Below, one piece after another: positions 25,145 to 33,648 of a DNA stretch of 64,000 nucleotides. The notes beneath the pieces are model-generated. The model saw nothing but the letters and a program-made list of their open reading frames with translations, did no database searches and was not told where the DNA came from. Source of the DNA: Kitasatospora phosalacinea (lineage in GTDB: Bacteria; Actinomycetota; Actinomycetes; Streptomycetales; Streptomycetaceae); assembly GCF_030268885.1 (NCBI RefSeq), contig NZ_BSSA01000031.1, forward strand, positions 38,057 to 102,056, read 5' to 3'. A program made the translations under genes and the position numbers. How positions within the stretch are numbered: the stretch's first letter is position 1; the number at the start of each line of letters is the position of its first letter.

Positions 25145-25693
25145 ATGTTCGAGGAACGCCGGGCCCGCCGACAGGCCAACCGGGCTTTCGACCACGGGGA
25201 CGGGGTCACCCGCTACCAGATGAGGCAGAAGGTCCTCGCCGTCGGCGACGACTACTGGATCGACGACGACTCCGGCGACCACGTCTACAAGGTCGACGGC
25301 AAGGCGCTGCGCCTGCGCAAGACCTTCCACATCGAGGACCGCTCCGGCCACCGGGTCGCCACCGTCCAGGGCCGGGCGCTGCGGATCAAGGACACGATGG
25401 AGATCGAGGACGCCGACGGCAAGCGGATCGCCCTGGTCAAGAAGGCCCTGGTCAACCCGCTCCGCGACCGCTGGCACATCGAGCAGGCCGACGGCCCCGA
25501 CCTCGCCGTCCACGGCAACGTGCTCGACCACGAGTACACGATCGAACGCGACGGCCGGAAGGTCGCCGAGGTGTCGAAGAAGTGGTTCCGCCTGCGCGAC
25601 ACCTACGGCCTGGAGGTCGGCCCCGACGCCGACCACGCCACCGTGCTCGCCGCCGCGATCGCCATCGACGCGATGACGCACCCCGGCGACTGA
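25145..25693 (+). CDS. LURP-one-related (tubby-like) protein
   Basis: A 182-residue soluble protein with GAGGAGAGG upstream. It is built of short repeated strands: YQMRQKVLAVGDDYWIDDDS, VYKVDGKALRLRKTFHIEDR, VATVQGRALRIKDTMEIEDA, LVNPLRDRWHIEQ and VHGNVLDHEYTIERDG. This is the 12-stranded barrel of the LURP-one/scramblase/tubby superfamily. In plants such proteins act in defence; bacterial members probably bind phospholipid or act as scaffolds, but have no firm role. The first 20 residues are charged and may be flexible. Confidence 0.8.
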   Translation: MFEERRARRQANRAFDHGDGVTRYQMRQKVLAVGDDYWIDDDSGDHVYKVDGKALRLRKTFHIEDRSGHRVATVQGRALRIKDTMEIEDADGKRIALVKKALVNPLRDRWHIEQADGPDLAVHGNVLDHEYTIERDGRKVAEVSKKWFRLRDTYGLEVGPDADHATVLAAAIAIDAMTHPGD

Positions 25694-25714
25694 CGCCCCC
25701 GGGCGGCGGCTGCC

Positions 25715-25753
25715 CGGAACGGCCGCTCGGAACGGCCACTCGGAACGGCCGCT
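25715..25753. repeat. 13-bp tandem repeat, three copies
   Basis: CGGAACGGCCGCT occurs three times in a row (one base differs in the middle copy) between the convergent LURP-one and peptidase E genes, ending in the latter's stop codon. Confidence 0.75.
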
Positions 25754-26415
25754 CAGAACCGGAGCCAGCGGCCCTCGGAGACGACCTCGACCACTCCGTC
25801 GACCACCTTGACGGCGGTCTCGTCGTCGATGGCGTAGGCCGGGTTCGGCAGGGCGGCCGCCCAGCGCTCGGCGTCGGCCGTGGAGTTCTCCGGCAGGGCC
25901 GGGTGGCCCAGGTGCGGGAAGAGGGAGAAGTCGACGAGGCCCAGGGTCTCGTCGGTGCCGGTGGGCGACCGCCACTCGACGAACTCCGCCCCGATGCGGG
26001 GCGTCATCACCATGCTGCCGGCGCTGAGCCCCACCCAGACCTTCTCGGGCAGGGTGGGGACCAGCTCCGCCAGGCCGGACTGCCGCATCCAGTGGCACAG
26101 GTACAGCGCGTCACCGCCGTTGGCGAGCAGCACGTCGGCCTGCCGGACCCAGGGCAGCCAGCGCTCCGCGCCGATGCTGGGCAGGGCGGTGAGCTCCAGG
26201 ACGCCCATGGACCGCCAGCCGAGCTCGCACATCGGGGTGCTGGAACGCCCGGTGACGAAGCGCCAGGCCCCGGCCGGGCTCCCCATGGGGTGCCCGTAGC
26301 CCGCGGTGGGGATGCACAGGGCGTCGGCCTCCTCGACGGGCTTGCCCAGCAGGTCGACCAGGGCCTGCCGGATGCCGGGGTTCTTCACCCCGGCGGAGGT
26401 GAGGAGCAGTTTCAC
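25753..26415 (-). CDS. Peptidase E-like serine peptidase (S51 family)
   Basis: A 220-residue cytoplasmic enzyme; GTG 26415 has GGGAGG 4 bases upstream. S51 features are LLLTSAGVKNPGI, LLANGGDALYLCHWM and the nucleophile motif KVWVGLSAGSMVM with a later FPHLGHP. Peptidase E cleaves Asp-Xaa dipeptides in enteric bacteria, but cyanophycinase-like relatives exist. The family has a Ser-His-Glu triad; Ser in GLSAGS and His in HLGHP are visible. It is followed by a separate aminotransferase fusion upstream on the same strand. Confidence 0.88.
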   Translation of the reverse strand: MKLLLTSAGVKNPGIRQALVDLLGKPVEEADALCIPTAGYGHPMGSPAGAWRFVTGRSSTPMCELGWRSMGVLELTALPSIGAERWLPWVRQADVLLANGGDALYLCHWMRQSGLAELVPTLPEKVWVGLSAGSMVMTPRIGAEFVEWRSPTGTDETLGLVDFSLFPHLGHPALPENSTADAERWAAALPNPAYAIDDETAVKVVDGVVEVVSEGRWLRF

Positions 26416-26546
26416 GGTGCCTCCCGTACGGGGTGGTCGTTCCTGCGGGGCGGGGCGGGGCGTCTGACCGGGCCGGGCAGGACCGGGCAGAGCCGGGCCG
26501 GGCCGGCACCAGTGTGGCACGCGGGAGCCGGTGCGGGGCGCAGGAG

Positions 26547-29500
26547 TCAGGCGCCGTGGCCGAGTTGGGCCAGCGCCAGGTCGAGGGTGTCGGCGAAGAA
26601 GTCGGCGGCCGCGGTGTCCAGGCACAGCGGCGGCTTGATCTTCAGGACGTTGAGGTGGTCGCCGGTGGGCTGGACGACCACGCCGAGGTCGAGCATCCGG
26701 TCGCAGAGTTCGGCGGTCTCCTCGGTGGCGGGCTCCAGGGTGGCCCGGTCGCGGACGAGTTCGAGGCCGAGGTAGAGCCCGGAGCCGTGCACGGCGCCGA
26801 CGATCCGGTACCGGTCGGCGAGCGCCCGCAGCCGCCGCTTCAGGTGGCCGCCGACCCGCACCGCGTTGCCCTGCAGGTCCTCGTCGCGCAGGGCGTCGAG
26901 GACGGCGAGGCCGACGGCGCTGGAGACCGGGCTGCCGCCGGTGGAGGAGAAGAAGTAGCCCTGGTCGCGGTAGCGTTCGGCGATCTCCCGGGTGGTGACC
27001 ACGGCGCCGAGCGGGTGGCCGTTGCCCATCGCCTTGGCCACGCAGACCACGTCGGGGACGACCCGCTGCTGCTCGAAGCCCCAGAACCACTCGCCCAGCC
27101 GGCCGTAGCCCGCCTGCACCTCGTCGGCGACGGCCAGCCCGCCGTGCCGCCGGACCGCCGCGTACACCTGGGCGAGGTAGCCGTCGGGCAGCGCGACGCC
27201 GCCCGCGTTGCCGTAGAACGTCTCGCTGACGAACGCCCCCGCCGGGCGCCCGGCGGCGGCCAGGGCGTCCACCACCGCGACCGCCTCGGGCGCGTAGCGG
27301 ACCGCGTCCGCGCCCCGGTGGCGGCCCCGGTACGGGTTGGGGGAGTCCACCGTGTGGACCCAACTCGGGCGGGTGGCCAGGGCGTTCGGGTTGTCCTGCA
27401 GGGAGGTGGAGACCGCGTCGGAGGCGTACGTCCAGCCGTGGTACGCCTCGCGCACGGCGACGACGTCCGGTCGGCCGGAGGCGCCGACGGCCAGCCGCAG
27501 GCCCAGGTCCACCGCCTCGGAGCCGGAGTTGACCAGGAAGACGGTGTCCAGCGGGTCGGGCAGCAGCGCGGCCAGGCGCTCGGTGAACTCCACCACCGAG
27601 GCGTAGTGGAAGCGCGAGTTGGTGTTCAGCCGCCGCAACTGCCGTGCCACCGCCCGCTCGACGCCCGGGTGGGCGTGGCCCAGCGGGGTCACGTTGTTGA
27701 CGATGTCGAGGTAGGCGCGGCCGTCGGTGGACACCAGGTGGTGGCGCCAACCCCGTTCGATCCGGGGCGGTTCGGCGTAGTAGTGCTCCTGCACGGTGGC
27801 GAACACGGCGGCGCGCCGGGCCAGCAGGTCGGCCCGCCCGGTGCGGTCGGTGGCGACCGCGTCCAACCCCAGCAGCGGGGCGGGGTCGGCGGTCAGCGGC
27901 AGCCAGCCGGCCGCGTACTCGGGGCGCACCAGGGCCGGGACGGCCGGGCCGTCGGCCGCGCGCAGGGCCAGCCGGGCCGGGGACCCGGCCGGGAGGCGGA
28001 CCAGTTCCTCGCCGCCGTGCAGCCCGGCCCCGGCCGACACCGACGGCCGGGTCGCGGCGTCGAACTCCAGCACCAGCACCCGTCCGTCGTGGGCGAGTTC
28101 GAGCAGTCCGGGCGCGGCGGTCAGCACCGAGGCGGCGCCGGGCGCCTGCGCCACCAGCTCCGCGCCCGGCCACAGGTCGACCCCGGTGGCGACGGTGGCG
28201 GGGGAGACGGTGCGGAGCACCGGCGTCCGGGAGAGCCGGGCCCGCCCGTACGGGGTGCGGGCGACGGCCGCGCCACCGGCCAGTACGGCCGCGGCCGCCC
28301 GCCGCTCGACCCCGGTGACCGTCGTGTCCGCCCCGGTGCCCGTCGCGTCGGTGTCCGGTGCCCCGGTGTCCGGTGCCCCGGTGTCCGGTGCGTCGGTGCC
28401 CGTCGCGTCGGTGTCCGGTGCGCCCGCCCCGAGCCAGGCCCCGCCGTCCATCGCGTCGGATTCGGTGGCCAGGTCGAGCAGGGCGAAGCGGTCGGGGGTG
28501 AGGCCGCGCAGCAGGGGGTGCGCGGGCGGGGCGGCGGCGGTCGGCGGGGCGGCGTACCCCGCGGCGTCCGCGACCAGGTGGGTCATCACCGGCAGCGGCA
28601 GGCGGGTGGCCTGCTCGAAGATCCGCCACTCGCGCTCCAGCGCGCCGGTGGCGTAGGCGTTGTCCGCGTCGACGGCGGCCTGCTGCCGTCCGCTCACCAC
28701 CAGCCCGGCCGCGCGCAGCACGACCAGCGGCCACAGCGCCGCCGCCTCCTCGGCGGACAGCGGCCGCAGCGCGTGGAAGGCCCGGACGGCGGGCAGCACG
28801 TGGTGCGGTTCGACCCCGTCGTGGTGGAGCAGCGAGGAGAGCGTCACGGCGAGCTCGCTCACCGCCCAACTCGCGGTCAGGTCACCGAAGTCGATGACCC
28901 CGTCGGGCACCGGCAGCGGACTGTCGGGGCGGCGGACCAGGTTGTCGTCGGTCAGGTCCAGGTGCACCGCCTGCACCGGCAGGGTCGCGGCCACCGCCCG
29001 GACGCGCGACCACGCCCCGGCGGTGGCCGCCAGGACGGCCGCCCGCCGCTCGGGCTCGGCGACGTGCCCGGCGAGCCGCTCGACCACCCGGTCCGCGTGC
29101 CGCAGGTCCCACTGCAGGACGCGCTCCAGACCCGGGTGCCGGAAGTCGCGCAGGGCGGTGCTGACCCGGGCGGCGACCGTGCCCATCGCCGCGACCGTGC
29201 GGGGGGAGAGGTGGCGGGGCCCGGACAGCGTCCCGCCGGGCAGGTGGCGCAGCAGCCGGGCGACGGCCGGGCCGCTCCCGGACTCCACCACCGCCCGGCG
29301 CGGGGTGCCGTCGGGGCGGCGCAGCACGGTGGCGACCCGCAGGCCGGGGTGGGCGGCGGCGACCAGGTCCGCGGCGGCGTCCTGCGCCTCGACCTCCGTC
29401 GGGCCGAACGCCGGGTTGGCGACCTTCAGCACCGCGAGGGCCGCCCCGTCGCCGTCCCGCAGCAGGAAGTTGGCGTCCTGCTGGCTGCCCAGGGCCTCCG

Positions 29501-29621
29501 CCCGGGCCGCGGTCCCCAGGAGCCGGACGGCGAGGAGCTCGGCCTCGGCCGGGGTGGTCCGCGGGGCGGGCAGGGCCTCCCGGGCGAAGAAGTCGACGGT
29601 GCGGTGGTCGGCGTGCGGCAT
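26547..29621 (-). CDS. Fusion of APH-type kinase and class III aminotransferase
   Basis: A 1,024-residue enzyme starting at ATG 29621, with GAGG upstream. Residues ~20-330 are an aminoglycoside/choline-kinase-like domain with HLDLTDDN (catalytic Asp) and VIDFGDL. A repeat linker and a small beta domain (residues ~400-560) follow. Residues ~590-1024 are a class III PLP-dependent aminotransferase with VVAVREAYHGWTY, AVADEVQAGYGR and the Schiff-base Lys863 in CVAKAMGNGHPLG. Such kinase-aminotransferase fusions are known; relatives act on phosphorylated amines such as ethanolamine-phosphate. A kinase that phosphorylates an amino alcohol before the lyase acts is plausible but not proven. An AsnC regulator and a transporter adjoin it. 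Confidence 0.9.
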   Translation of the reverse strand: MPHADHRTVDFFAREALPAPRTTPAEAELLAVRLLGTAARAEALGSQQDANFLLRDGDGAALAVLKVANPAFGPTEVEAQDAAADLVAAAHPGLRVATVLRRPDGTPRRAVVESGSGPAVARLLRHLPGGTLSGPRHLSPRTVAAMGTVAARVSTALRDFRHPGLERVLQWDLRHADRVVERLAGHVAEPERRAAVLAATAGAWSRVRAVAATLPVQAVHLDLTDDNLVRRPDSPLPVPDGVIDFGDLTASWAVSELAVTLSSLLHHDGVEPHHVLPAVRAFHALRPLSAEEAAALWPLVVLRAAGLVVSGRQQAAVDADNAYATGALEREWRIFEQATRLPLPVMTHLVADAAGYAAPPTAAAPPAHPLLRGLTPDRFALLDLATESDAMDGGAWLGAGAPDTDATGTDAPDTGAPDTGAPDTDATGTGADTTVTGVERRAAAAVLAGGAAVARTPYGRARLSRTPVLRTVSPATVATGVDLWPGAELVAQAPGAASVLTAAPGLLELAHDGRVLVLEFDAATRPSVSAGAGLHGGEELVRLPAGSPARLALRAADGPAVPALVRPEYAAGWLPLTADPAPLLGLDAVATDRTGRADLLARRAAVFATVQEHYYAEPPRIERGWRHHLVSTDGRAYLDIVNNVTPLGHAHPGVERAVARQLRRLNTNSRFHYASVVEFTERLAALLPDPLDTVFLVNSGSEAVDLGLRLAVGASGRPDVVAVREAYHGWTYASDAVSTSLQDNPNALATRPSWVHTVDSPNPYRGRHRGADAVRYAPEAVAVVDALAAAGRPAGAFVSETFYGNAGGVALPDGYLAQVYAAVRRHGGLAVADEVQAGYGRLGEWFWGFEQQRVVPDVVCVAKAMGNGHPLGAVVTTREIAERYRDQGYFFSSTGGSPVSSAVGLAVLDALRDEDLQGNAVRVGGHLKRRLRALADRYRIVGAVHGSGLYLGLELVRDRATLEPATEETAELCDRMLDLGVVVQPTGDHLNVLKIKPPLCLDTAAADFFADTLDLALAQLGHGA
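28336..28425. repeat. 15-bp in-frame repeat encoding a variable linker
   Basis: Six tandem 15-bp units (GTGTCCGGTGCCCCG and variants) inside the fusion enzyme gene. They encode the five-residue Asp/Thr/Gly/Ala linker between the kinase domain and the following small domain. Copy number is likely variable among strains. Confidence 0.75.
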
Positions 29622-29668
29622 GGCGGGGGTCCTCGGGTGGAGAGGGGCGGGGCGGAGGGCGGGCCGGT

Positions 29669-30109
29669 TCAGTCGGTGTGCCAGAGGAAGCGGTGGGTGT
29701 GGATCGCGAAGTAGGGGAAGTTCTCCACGGCGGTGACGCCCTCGACGGCCCGGACCACGTCGTTGACGAAGTCCAGCAGGTCGGCCGGGCGGGCGCAGAC
29801 CACCTCGACGAACAGGTCGAAGGTGCCTGCGGTCAGCACCGTGTACACCACCTCGTCGTGCCGGGCGAGCGCGTCGGCCACCGCCCGCGGGTCGCCGTCG
29901 ACGTGCAGGCCGAGCAGCGCCATCGCCCGGTGGCCCATCGCCATCGGGTCGGTCACCCCGACCACCTGCACCTCCTTGGCGTCGACCAGGCGCTGCAGCC
30001 GCAGCCGCGCCGCGGACGGTGACAGGCCCACCTTCGGGCCCAGCTCGGCGTAGGGGATCCGGCCGTCCACCTGCAGCTCCCGCAGGATGGCGCGGTCGAT
30101 CTCGTCCAT
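29669..30109 (-). CDS. Lrp/AsnC-family transcriptional regulator
   Basis: A 146-residue regulator with GAGG upstream of its ATG. The N-terminal helix-turn-helix is MDEIDRAILRELQVDGRIPY through KVGLSPSAARLRLQRLVDA. The C-terminal RAM domain binds small effectors, usually amino acids, and promotes octamers (VVYTVLTAGTFDLFVEVVC, VENFPYFAIHTHRFLW). It is 47 bp downstream of the fusion enzyme gene's start region and divergent from an MHS transporter. It likely controls both from the repeat-containing gap on its 5' side. Confidence 0.9.
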   Translation of the reverse strand: MDEIDRAILRELQVDGRIPYAELGPKVGLSPSAARLRLQRLVDAKEVQVVGVTDPMAMGHRAMALLGLHVDGDPRAVADALARHDEVVYTVLTAGTFDLFVEVVCARPADLLDFVNDVVRAVEGVTAVENFPYFAIHTHRFLWHTD

Positions 30110-30173
30110 GGCACACCTCTTCGCTGTCGGAACGGCAATCCGGAAGGCCGTGGGGAGCACAATGCCCGACCCG

Positions 30174-30233
30174 GACGCTCGAATCAAGCGCTCGACGCTC
30201 GAATCGAGTGCAGCGGCGAGCGGATCGAGCGTC
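30174..30233. promoter_or_regulatory. Array of GACGCTCGA half-sites, candidate AsnC operator
   Basis: GACGCTCGAATC occurs at 30174-30185 and 30194-30205 as direct repeats 20 bp apart, i.e. two helical turns. An inverted TCGAGCGTC lies at 30225-30233. This cluster lies between the AsnC gene and the divergent transporter and matches the multi-site binding of Lrp octamers. Confidence 0.5.
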
Positions 30234-30423
30234 ACGGCGGCGGTAGCTCGGCCCGCGTCGCCGCGCCGGGCCGTCCGCCGGGCGAACCGCGCGCCGGGTC
30301 GCCCGCACGTGGGCGGCACCCACACCCCCGCCCGCGGAACTGTGGACCCCTCCCACATAGGCTCGCCCCCTACCCGTTCCTACGGTGTGGCGACATCCCT
30401 CACTCCTCCGGAAACGGTGACCC

Positions 30424-31818
30424 ATGGCCAGCCCCACCCCCGCCGGCAACGGCGCGCCCCCCGCACCCCGGCCGGCGGCCCTGCGCCGCGTCGTCGCCGC
30501 CTCGCTGATCGGCACCACCATCGAGTGGTACGACTACTTCCTGTACGGCTCGGCGGCCGCCCTGGTCTTCGGCCACGTGTTCTTCCCCAAGGCCGACCCG
30601 CTGACCGGCACCCTGCTCTCCTTCCTCACCTATGCGATCGGCTTCGCCGCCCGCCCGCTCGGCGCCCTGGTGTTCGGCCACTACGGCGACCGGATCGGCC
30701 GCAAGAAGCTGCTGGTGCTGAGCCTGCTGCTGATGGGCGGCGCGACCGCGCTGATCGGCTGCGTCCCGAGCTACGACAGCATCGGCGTCGCGGCGCCGCT
30801 GCTGCTGACCTTCCTGCGCCTGGTGCAGGGCTTCGCCCTCGGCGGCGAGTGGGGCGGCGCGGTGCTGCTGGTCTCCGAGCACGGCGACCCGAAGCGCCGC
30901 GGCTTCTGGGCGTCCTGGCCGCAGGGCGGCGCCCCGGCCGGGAACCTGCTCGCGGTCGGCGTGCTCGACCTGATGACCTTCGTGCAGAGCGACGAGCAGT
31001 TCCTCGCCTGGGGCTGGCGCGTCCCGTTCCTGCTCTCCGCGGTGCTGGTGATGGTCGGCCTGTGGATCCGCCTCGCCGTCGACGAGTCGCCGGTCTTCAA
31101 GGAGGCCCTCGCCAGGGCCGAGGCGCGCAAGGCCGAGCAGCGGGCCGAGCGGGAGAAGGCCGAACAGCCCCCGCTGCTGGCCGTGCTGCGCCACCACTGG
31201 CGCGAGGTGCTGGTCGCGATGGGCGCCCGGATGGCCGAGAACATCTCGTACTACGTGCTGACCACCTTCGTGCTGGCGTACTGCGTCGGGCACCTGAAGC
31301 TGGACAAGCAGACGGCGCTGAACGCCGTCCTGATCGCCTCCGCCGTGCAGTTCGCGCTGATCCCGCTGTTCGGCGCGCTCTCCGACAGGGTCGGCCGCAA
31401 GCCGGTCTACCTGGCCGGGGCGGCGGGCGTCGGCGTGTGGGCGTGGGCCTTCTTCGGGCTGCTGGACACCAGGTCGTTCCCGGCGATCCTGCTGGCGATC
31501 ACCGTCGGCCTGGTCTTCCACAGCGCCATGTACGCCCCGCAGGCCGCGTTCTTCTCCGAGATGTTCGCGACCCGGATGCGCTACTCCGGCGCCTCGATCG
31601 GCGCCCAGTTCGCCTCCGTCGCGGCGGGTGCGCCCGCCCCGCTGATCGCCACCGCACTGCTGAAGGACTACGGCAGCTCCACCCCGATCTCGCTGTACGT
31701 CACCCTCGCCGCCGTGGTCACCCTGGTCGCCGTCCTGTGCGCCCGGGAGACCCGCGGCCGCGACCTCGCCGACCTGGAGCAGCAGCCCCGGGAGGAGCGG
31801 GCCACCAGCGGGGTGTGA
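30424..31818 (+). CDS. MHS-family MFS metabolite:proton symporter
   Basis: A 464-residue protein with 12 membrane helices. The N-terminus has GTTIEWYDYFLYGSAAALVF, characteristic of the metabolite:H+ symporter family (ProP, shikimate and citrate carriers), and the loop motif FGHYGDRIGRKKLL. LGGEWGGAVLLVSEHG is also diagnostic. A charged cytoplasmic loop (ALARAEARKAEQRAEREKAE) splits the halves. With the adjacent AsnC regulator and aminotransferase fusion, it may import an amine or amino acid. Confidence 0.9.
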   Translation: MASPTPAGNGAPPAPRPAALRRVVAASLIGTTIEWYDYFLYGSAAALVFGHVFFPKADPLTGTLLSFLTYAIGFAARPLGALVFGHYGDRIGRKKLLVLSLLLMGGATALIGCVPSYDSIGVAAPLLLTFLRLVQGFALGGEWGGAVLLVSEHGDPKRRGFWASWPQGGAPAGNLLAVGVLDLMTFVQSDEQFLAWGWRVPFLLSAVLVMVGLWIRLAVDESPVFKEALARAEARKAEQRAEREKAEQPPLLAVLRHHWREVLVAMGARMAENISYYVLTTFVLAYCVGHLKLDKQTALNAVLIASAVQFALIPLFGALSDRVGRKPVYLAGAAGVGVWAWAFFGLLDTRSFPAILLAITVGLVFHSAMYAPQAAFFSEMFATRMRYSGASIGAQFASVAAGAPAPLIATALLKDYGSSTPISLYVTLAAVVTLVAVLCARETRGRDLADLEQQPREERATSGV

Positions 31819-31824
31819 CCCGCC

Positions 31825-31884
31825 GTCCGGCGGTGCGTCCGGCGGTTCGTCCGGCGGTGCGTCAGGCGGTGCGTCCGGTGGGCA
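31825..31884. repeat. 12-bp tandem repeat in a 309-bp gap
   Basis: GTCCGGCGGTGC-type units are repeated about five times just after the transporter stop. The rest of the gap 31819-32127 has no gene I would support, only the leader of the esterase gene. Confidence 0.6.
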
Positions 31885-32127
31885 GGGGCCGGTGCGACGG
31901 GTCCCTGCCCGCCGTCCTCCCTGCCCCGCCGTGCCCCCCGGGCCGGTGACCATGGCGCGTCCGCACATGGCGGCCGGTCCGGGGGTGGACTCCGCAGCCA
32001 TTACCGCGCCCTGCCGGGGGACGCATGATTCACGCCACGGCCCGCCGCACCGGCCCCGACGTCCCCACCCGTCCGGGCCGCCCGGCGGAGCCCGAGGTCA
32101 TGCCGTCCCCCACCCAGGAGCCCCCCC

Positions 32128-33582
32128 ATGACTCTGCTCGGCACCTCCCGCACCAGGCGCTGGATCCCCGCCGCCACCGCAGCCCTCGCGCTCGCGGCCG
32201 GACTGCTGACGGTCGGCGCCCCCACCGCCTCCGCCGCGGGCCTCACCCAGATCAGCAGCTTCGGCAGCAACCCCGGCAACCTCGCGATGTACGCCTACGC
32301 GCCCGACGGCCTGCCCACCGGCCGCCCGCTGGTGGTCGCCCTGCACGGCTGCTCGCAGAGCGCCTCCGACTACCACGCCCACTCCGGCTGGGCGCAGTTC
32401 GCCGACCAGGACAAGTTCGCGGTGGTCTACCCGCAGACCGGCTCGTCCAACAACTCGCTCAGCTGCTTCCGCTGGTTCGACCCCGCGCAGAGCACCCGCG
32501 GCAAGGGCGAGGCGCTCTCGATCAAGCAGATGGTCGACAAGGCCGTCGCCCAGTACGGCAGCGACACCAGCCGGGTCTACGTCACCGGCCTGTCCGCGGG
32601 CGGCGGCCAGGCCGCCAACCTGCTCGCCGACTACCCGGACGTCTTCGCGGGCGGCTCCATCGCCTCCGGCCTGCCCGCGCAGTGCGCCACCAGCCAGAAC
32701 GGCGCCAGCAGTTGCCAGTACGGCAGCATGAACCTCTCGGCCGCGCAGTGGGGCGACAAGGTCCGCAACTCGTACCCCGGCTACACCGGCCCCTACCCGC
32801 GGGTGGCGATCTGGCAGGGCAGCTCCGACTACACGGTCTACCCCGTCAACGGCACCGAGCTGCGCGACCAGTGGACCAACGCCTGGGGCCTCTCGCAGAC
32901 CGCCTCCAGCACCCGGTCCCTCCCCGGCGGCACCACGCTGACCAGCTACGACGACGCCAACGGCCGGCCCGCCGTCCAGCTGTACTCGATCTCCGGCATG
33001 GGCCACGGCCTGGCCGTCGACCCGGGCTCCGGCACCGGCCAGTGCGGCTCCACCGGCTCGTACTACCTCGACACCATCTGCTCCAGCTACTACACCGCCG
33101 CGTTCTGGGGCCTCGATGGCTCCGGCGGGACCACCGCGCTCCCGGCCCCGACCGGTCTCGCCGTCAGCTCCACCACCGACACGACCGTGACGCTGGGGTG
33201 GTCGGCGGTCGGTGGGGCGGTCTCGTACGACGTGTACCGGGGCGGGGTGAAGGTCGGTGGTGCGGCGGGGACTTCGTACACCGACTCGGGGCTGAGCGCG
33301 GGCACCGGCTACTCGTACACGGTGGCGGCGGTCGACTCCTCCGGGACGGTCGGCGCGCGGTCCGCCGCCGTCACCGCCACCACCACCGCGGCGCCGTACA
33401 CCCCGCAGTGCTTCACCGCCAGCAACTACGCCCAGGTCACCGCGGGCCGCGCCCACACCAGCGGCGGCTACACCTACGCCAACGGCTCCAACCAGAACAT
33501 GGGCCTGTACAACCTGTTCGTCACCCACACCCTCAAGGAGACCGCGGACGGCTACTACGTGATCTCCGACAGCGGCTGCTGA
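32128..33582 (+). CDS. Secreted PHB-depolymerase-like/CE1-type esterase with FN3 domain
   Basis: A 484-residue exported enzyme. The ATG has GGAG 8 bases upstream and the signal peptide ends near PTASAAG. The catalytic domain (residues ~33-330) has PLVVALHGCSQSASDY, the nucleophile elbow YVTGLSAGGGQAA, IWQGSSDYTVYP (acid Asp) and ISGMGHGLAVDP (His). Residues ~340-425 form a fibronectin type III domain (PTGLAVSSTTDTTVTLGWSA). The last ~50 residues with two Cys may bind substrate. The family covers poly(3-hydroxybutyrate) depolymerases and acetylxylan or feruloyl esterases, which cannot be separated by eye. Confidence 0.9.
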   Translation: MTLLGTSRTRRWIPAATAALALAAGLLTVGAPTASAAGLTQISSFGSNPGNLAMYAYAPDGLPTGRPLVVALHGCSQSASDYHAHSGWAQFADQDKFAVVYPQTGSSNNSLSCFRWFDPAQSTRGKGEALSIKQMVDKAVAQYGSDTSRVYVTGLSAGGGQAANLLADYPDVFAGGSIASGLPAQCATSQNGASSCQYGSMNLSAAQWGDKVRNSYPGYTGPYPRVAIWQGSSDYTVYPVNGTELRDQWTNAWGLSQTASSTRSLPGGTTLTSYDDANGRPAVQLYSISGMGHGLAVDPGSGTGQCGSTGSYYLDTICSSYYTAAFWGLDGSGGTTALPAPTGLAVSSTTDTTVTLGWSAVGGAVSYDVYRGGVKVGGAAGTSYTDSGLSAGTGYSYTVAAVDSSGTVGARSAAVTATTTAAPYTPQCFTASNYAQVTAGRAHTSGGYTYANGSNQNMGLYNLFVTHTLKETADGYYVISDSGC

Positions 33583-33600
33583 CCCCTCATCAGGCAGCCC

Positions 33601-33640
33601 CCGGCCCCGCCCCGTCCCCCCTCGGACGGGGCGGGGCCGG
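33601..33640. terminator. Long GC hairpin, bidirectional terminator
   Basis: A perfect 17-bp stem (33601-33617 with 33624-33640, containing GGCCCCGCCCCGTCC) and a 6-base loop between convergent stops. Confidence 0.85.
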
Positions 33641-33648
33641 ACCCACGG

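Noticed and set aside
31892..32131. Short plus-strand frame before the esterase gene
   Set aside because: Proline/arginine-rich, no ribosome site, ends inside the esterase start; considered spurious.
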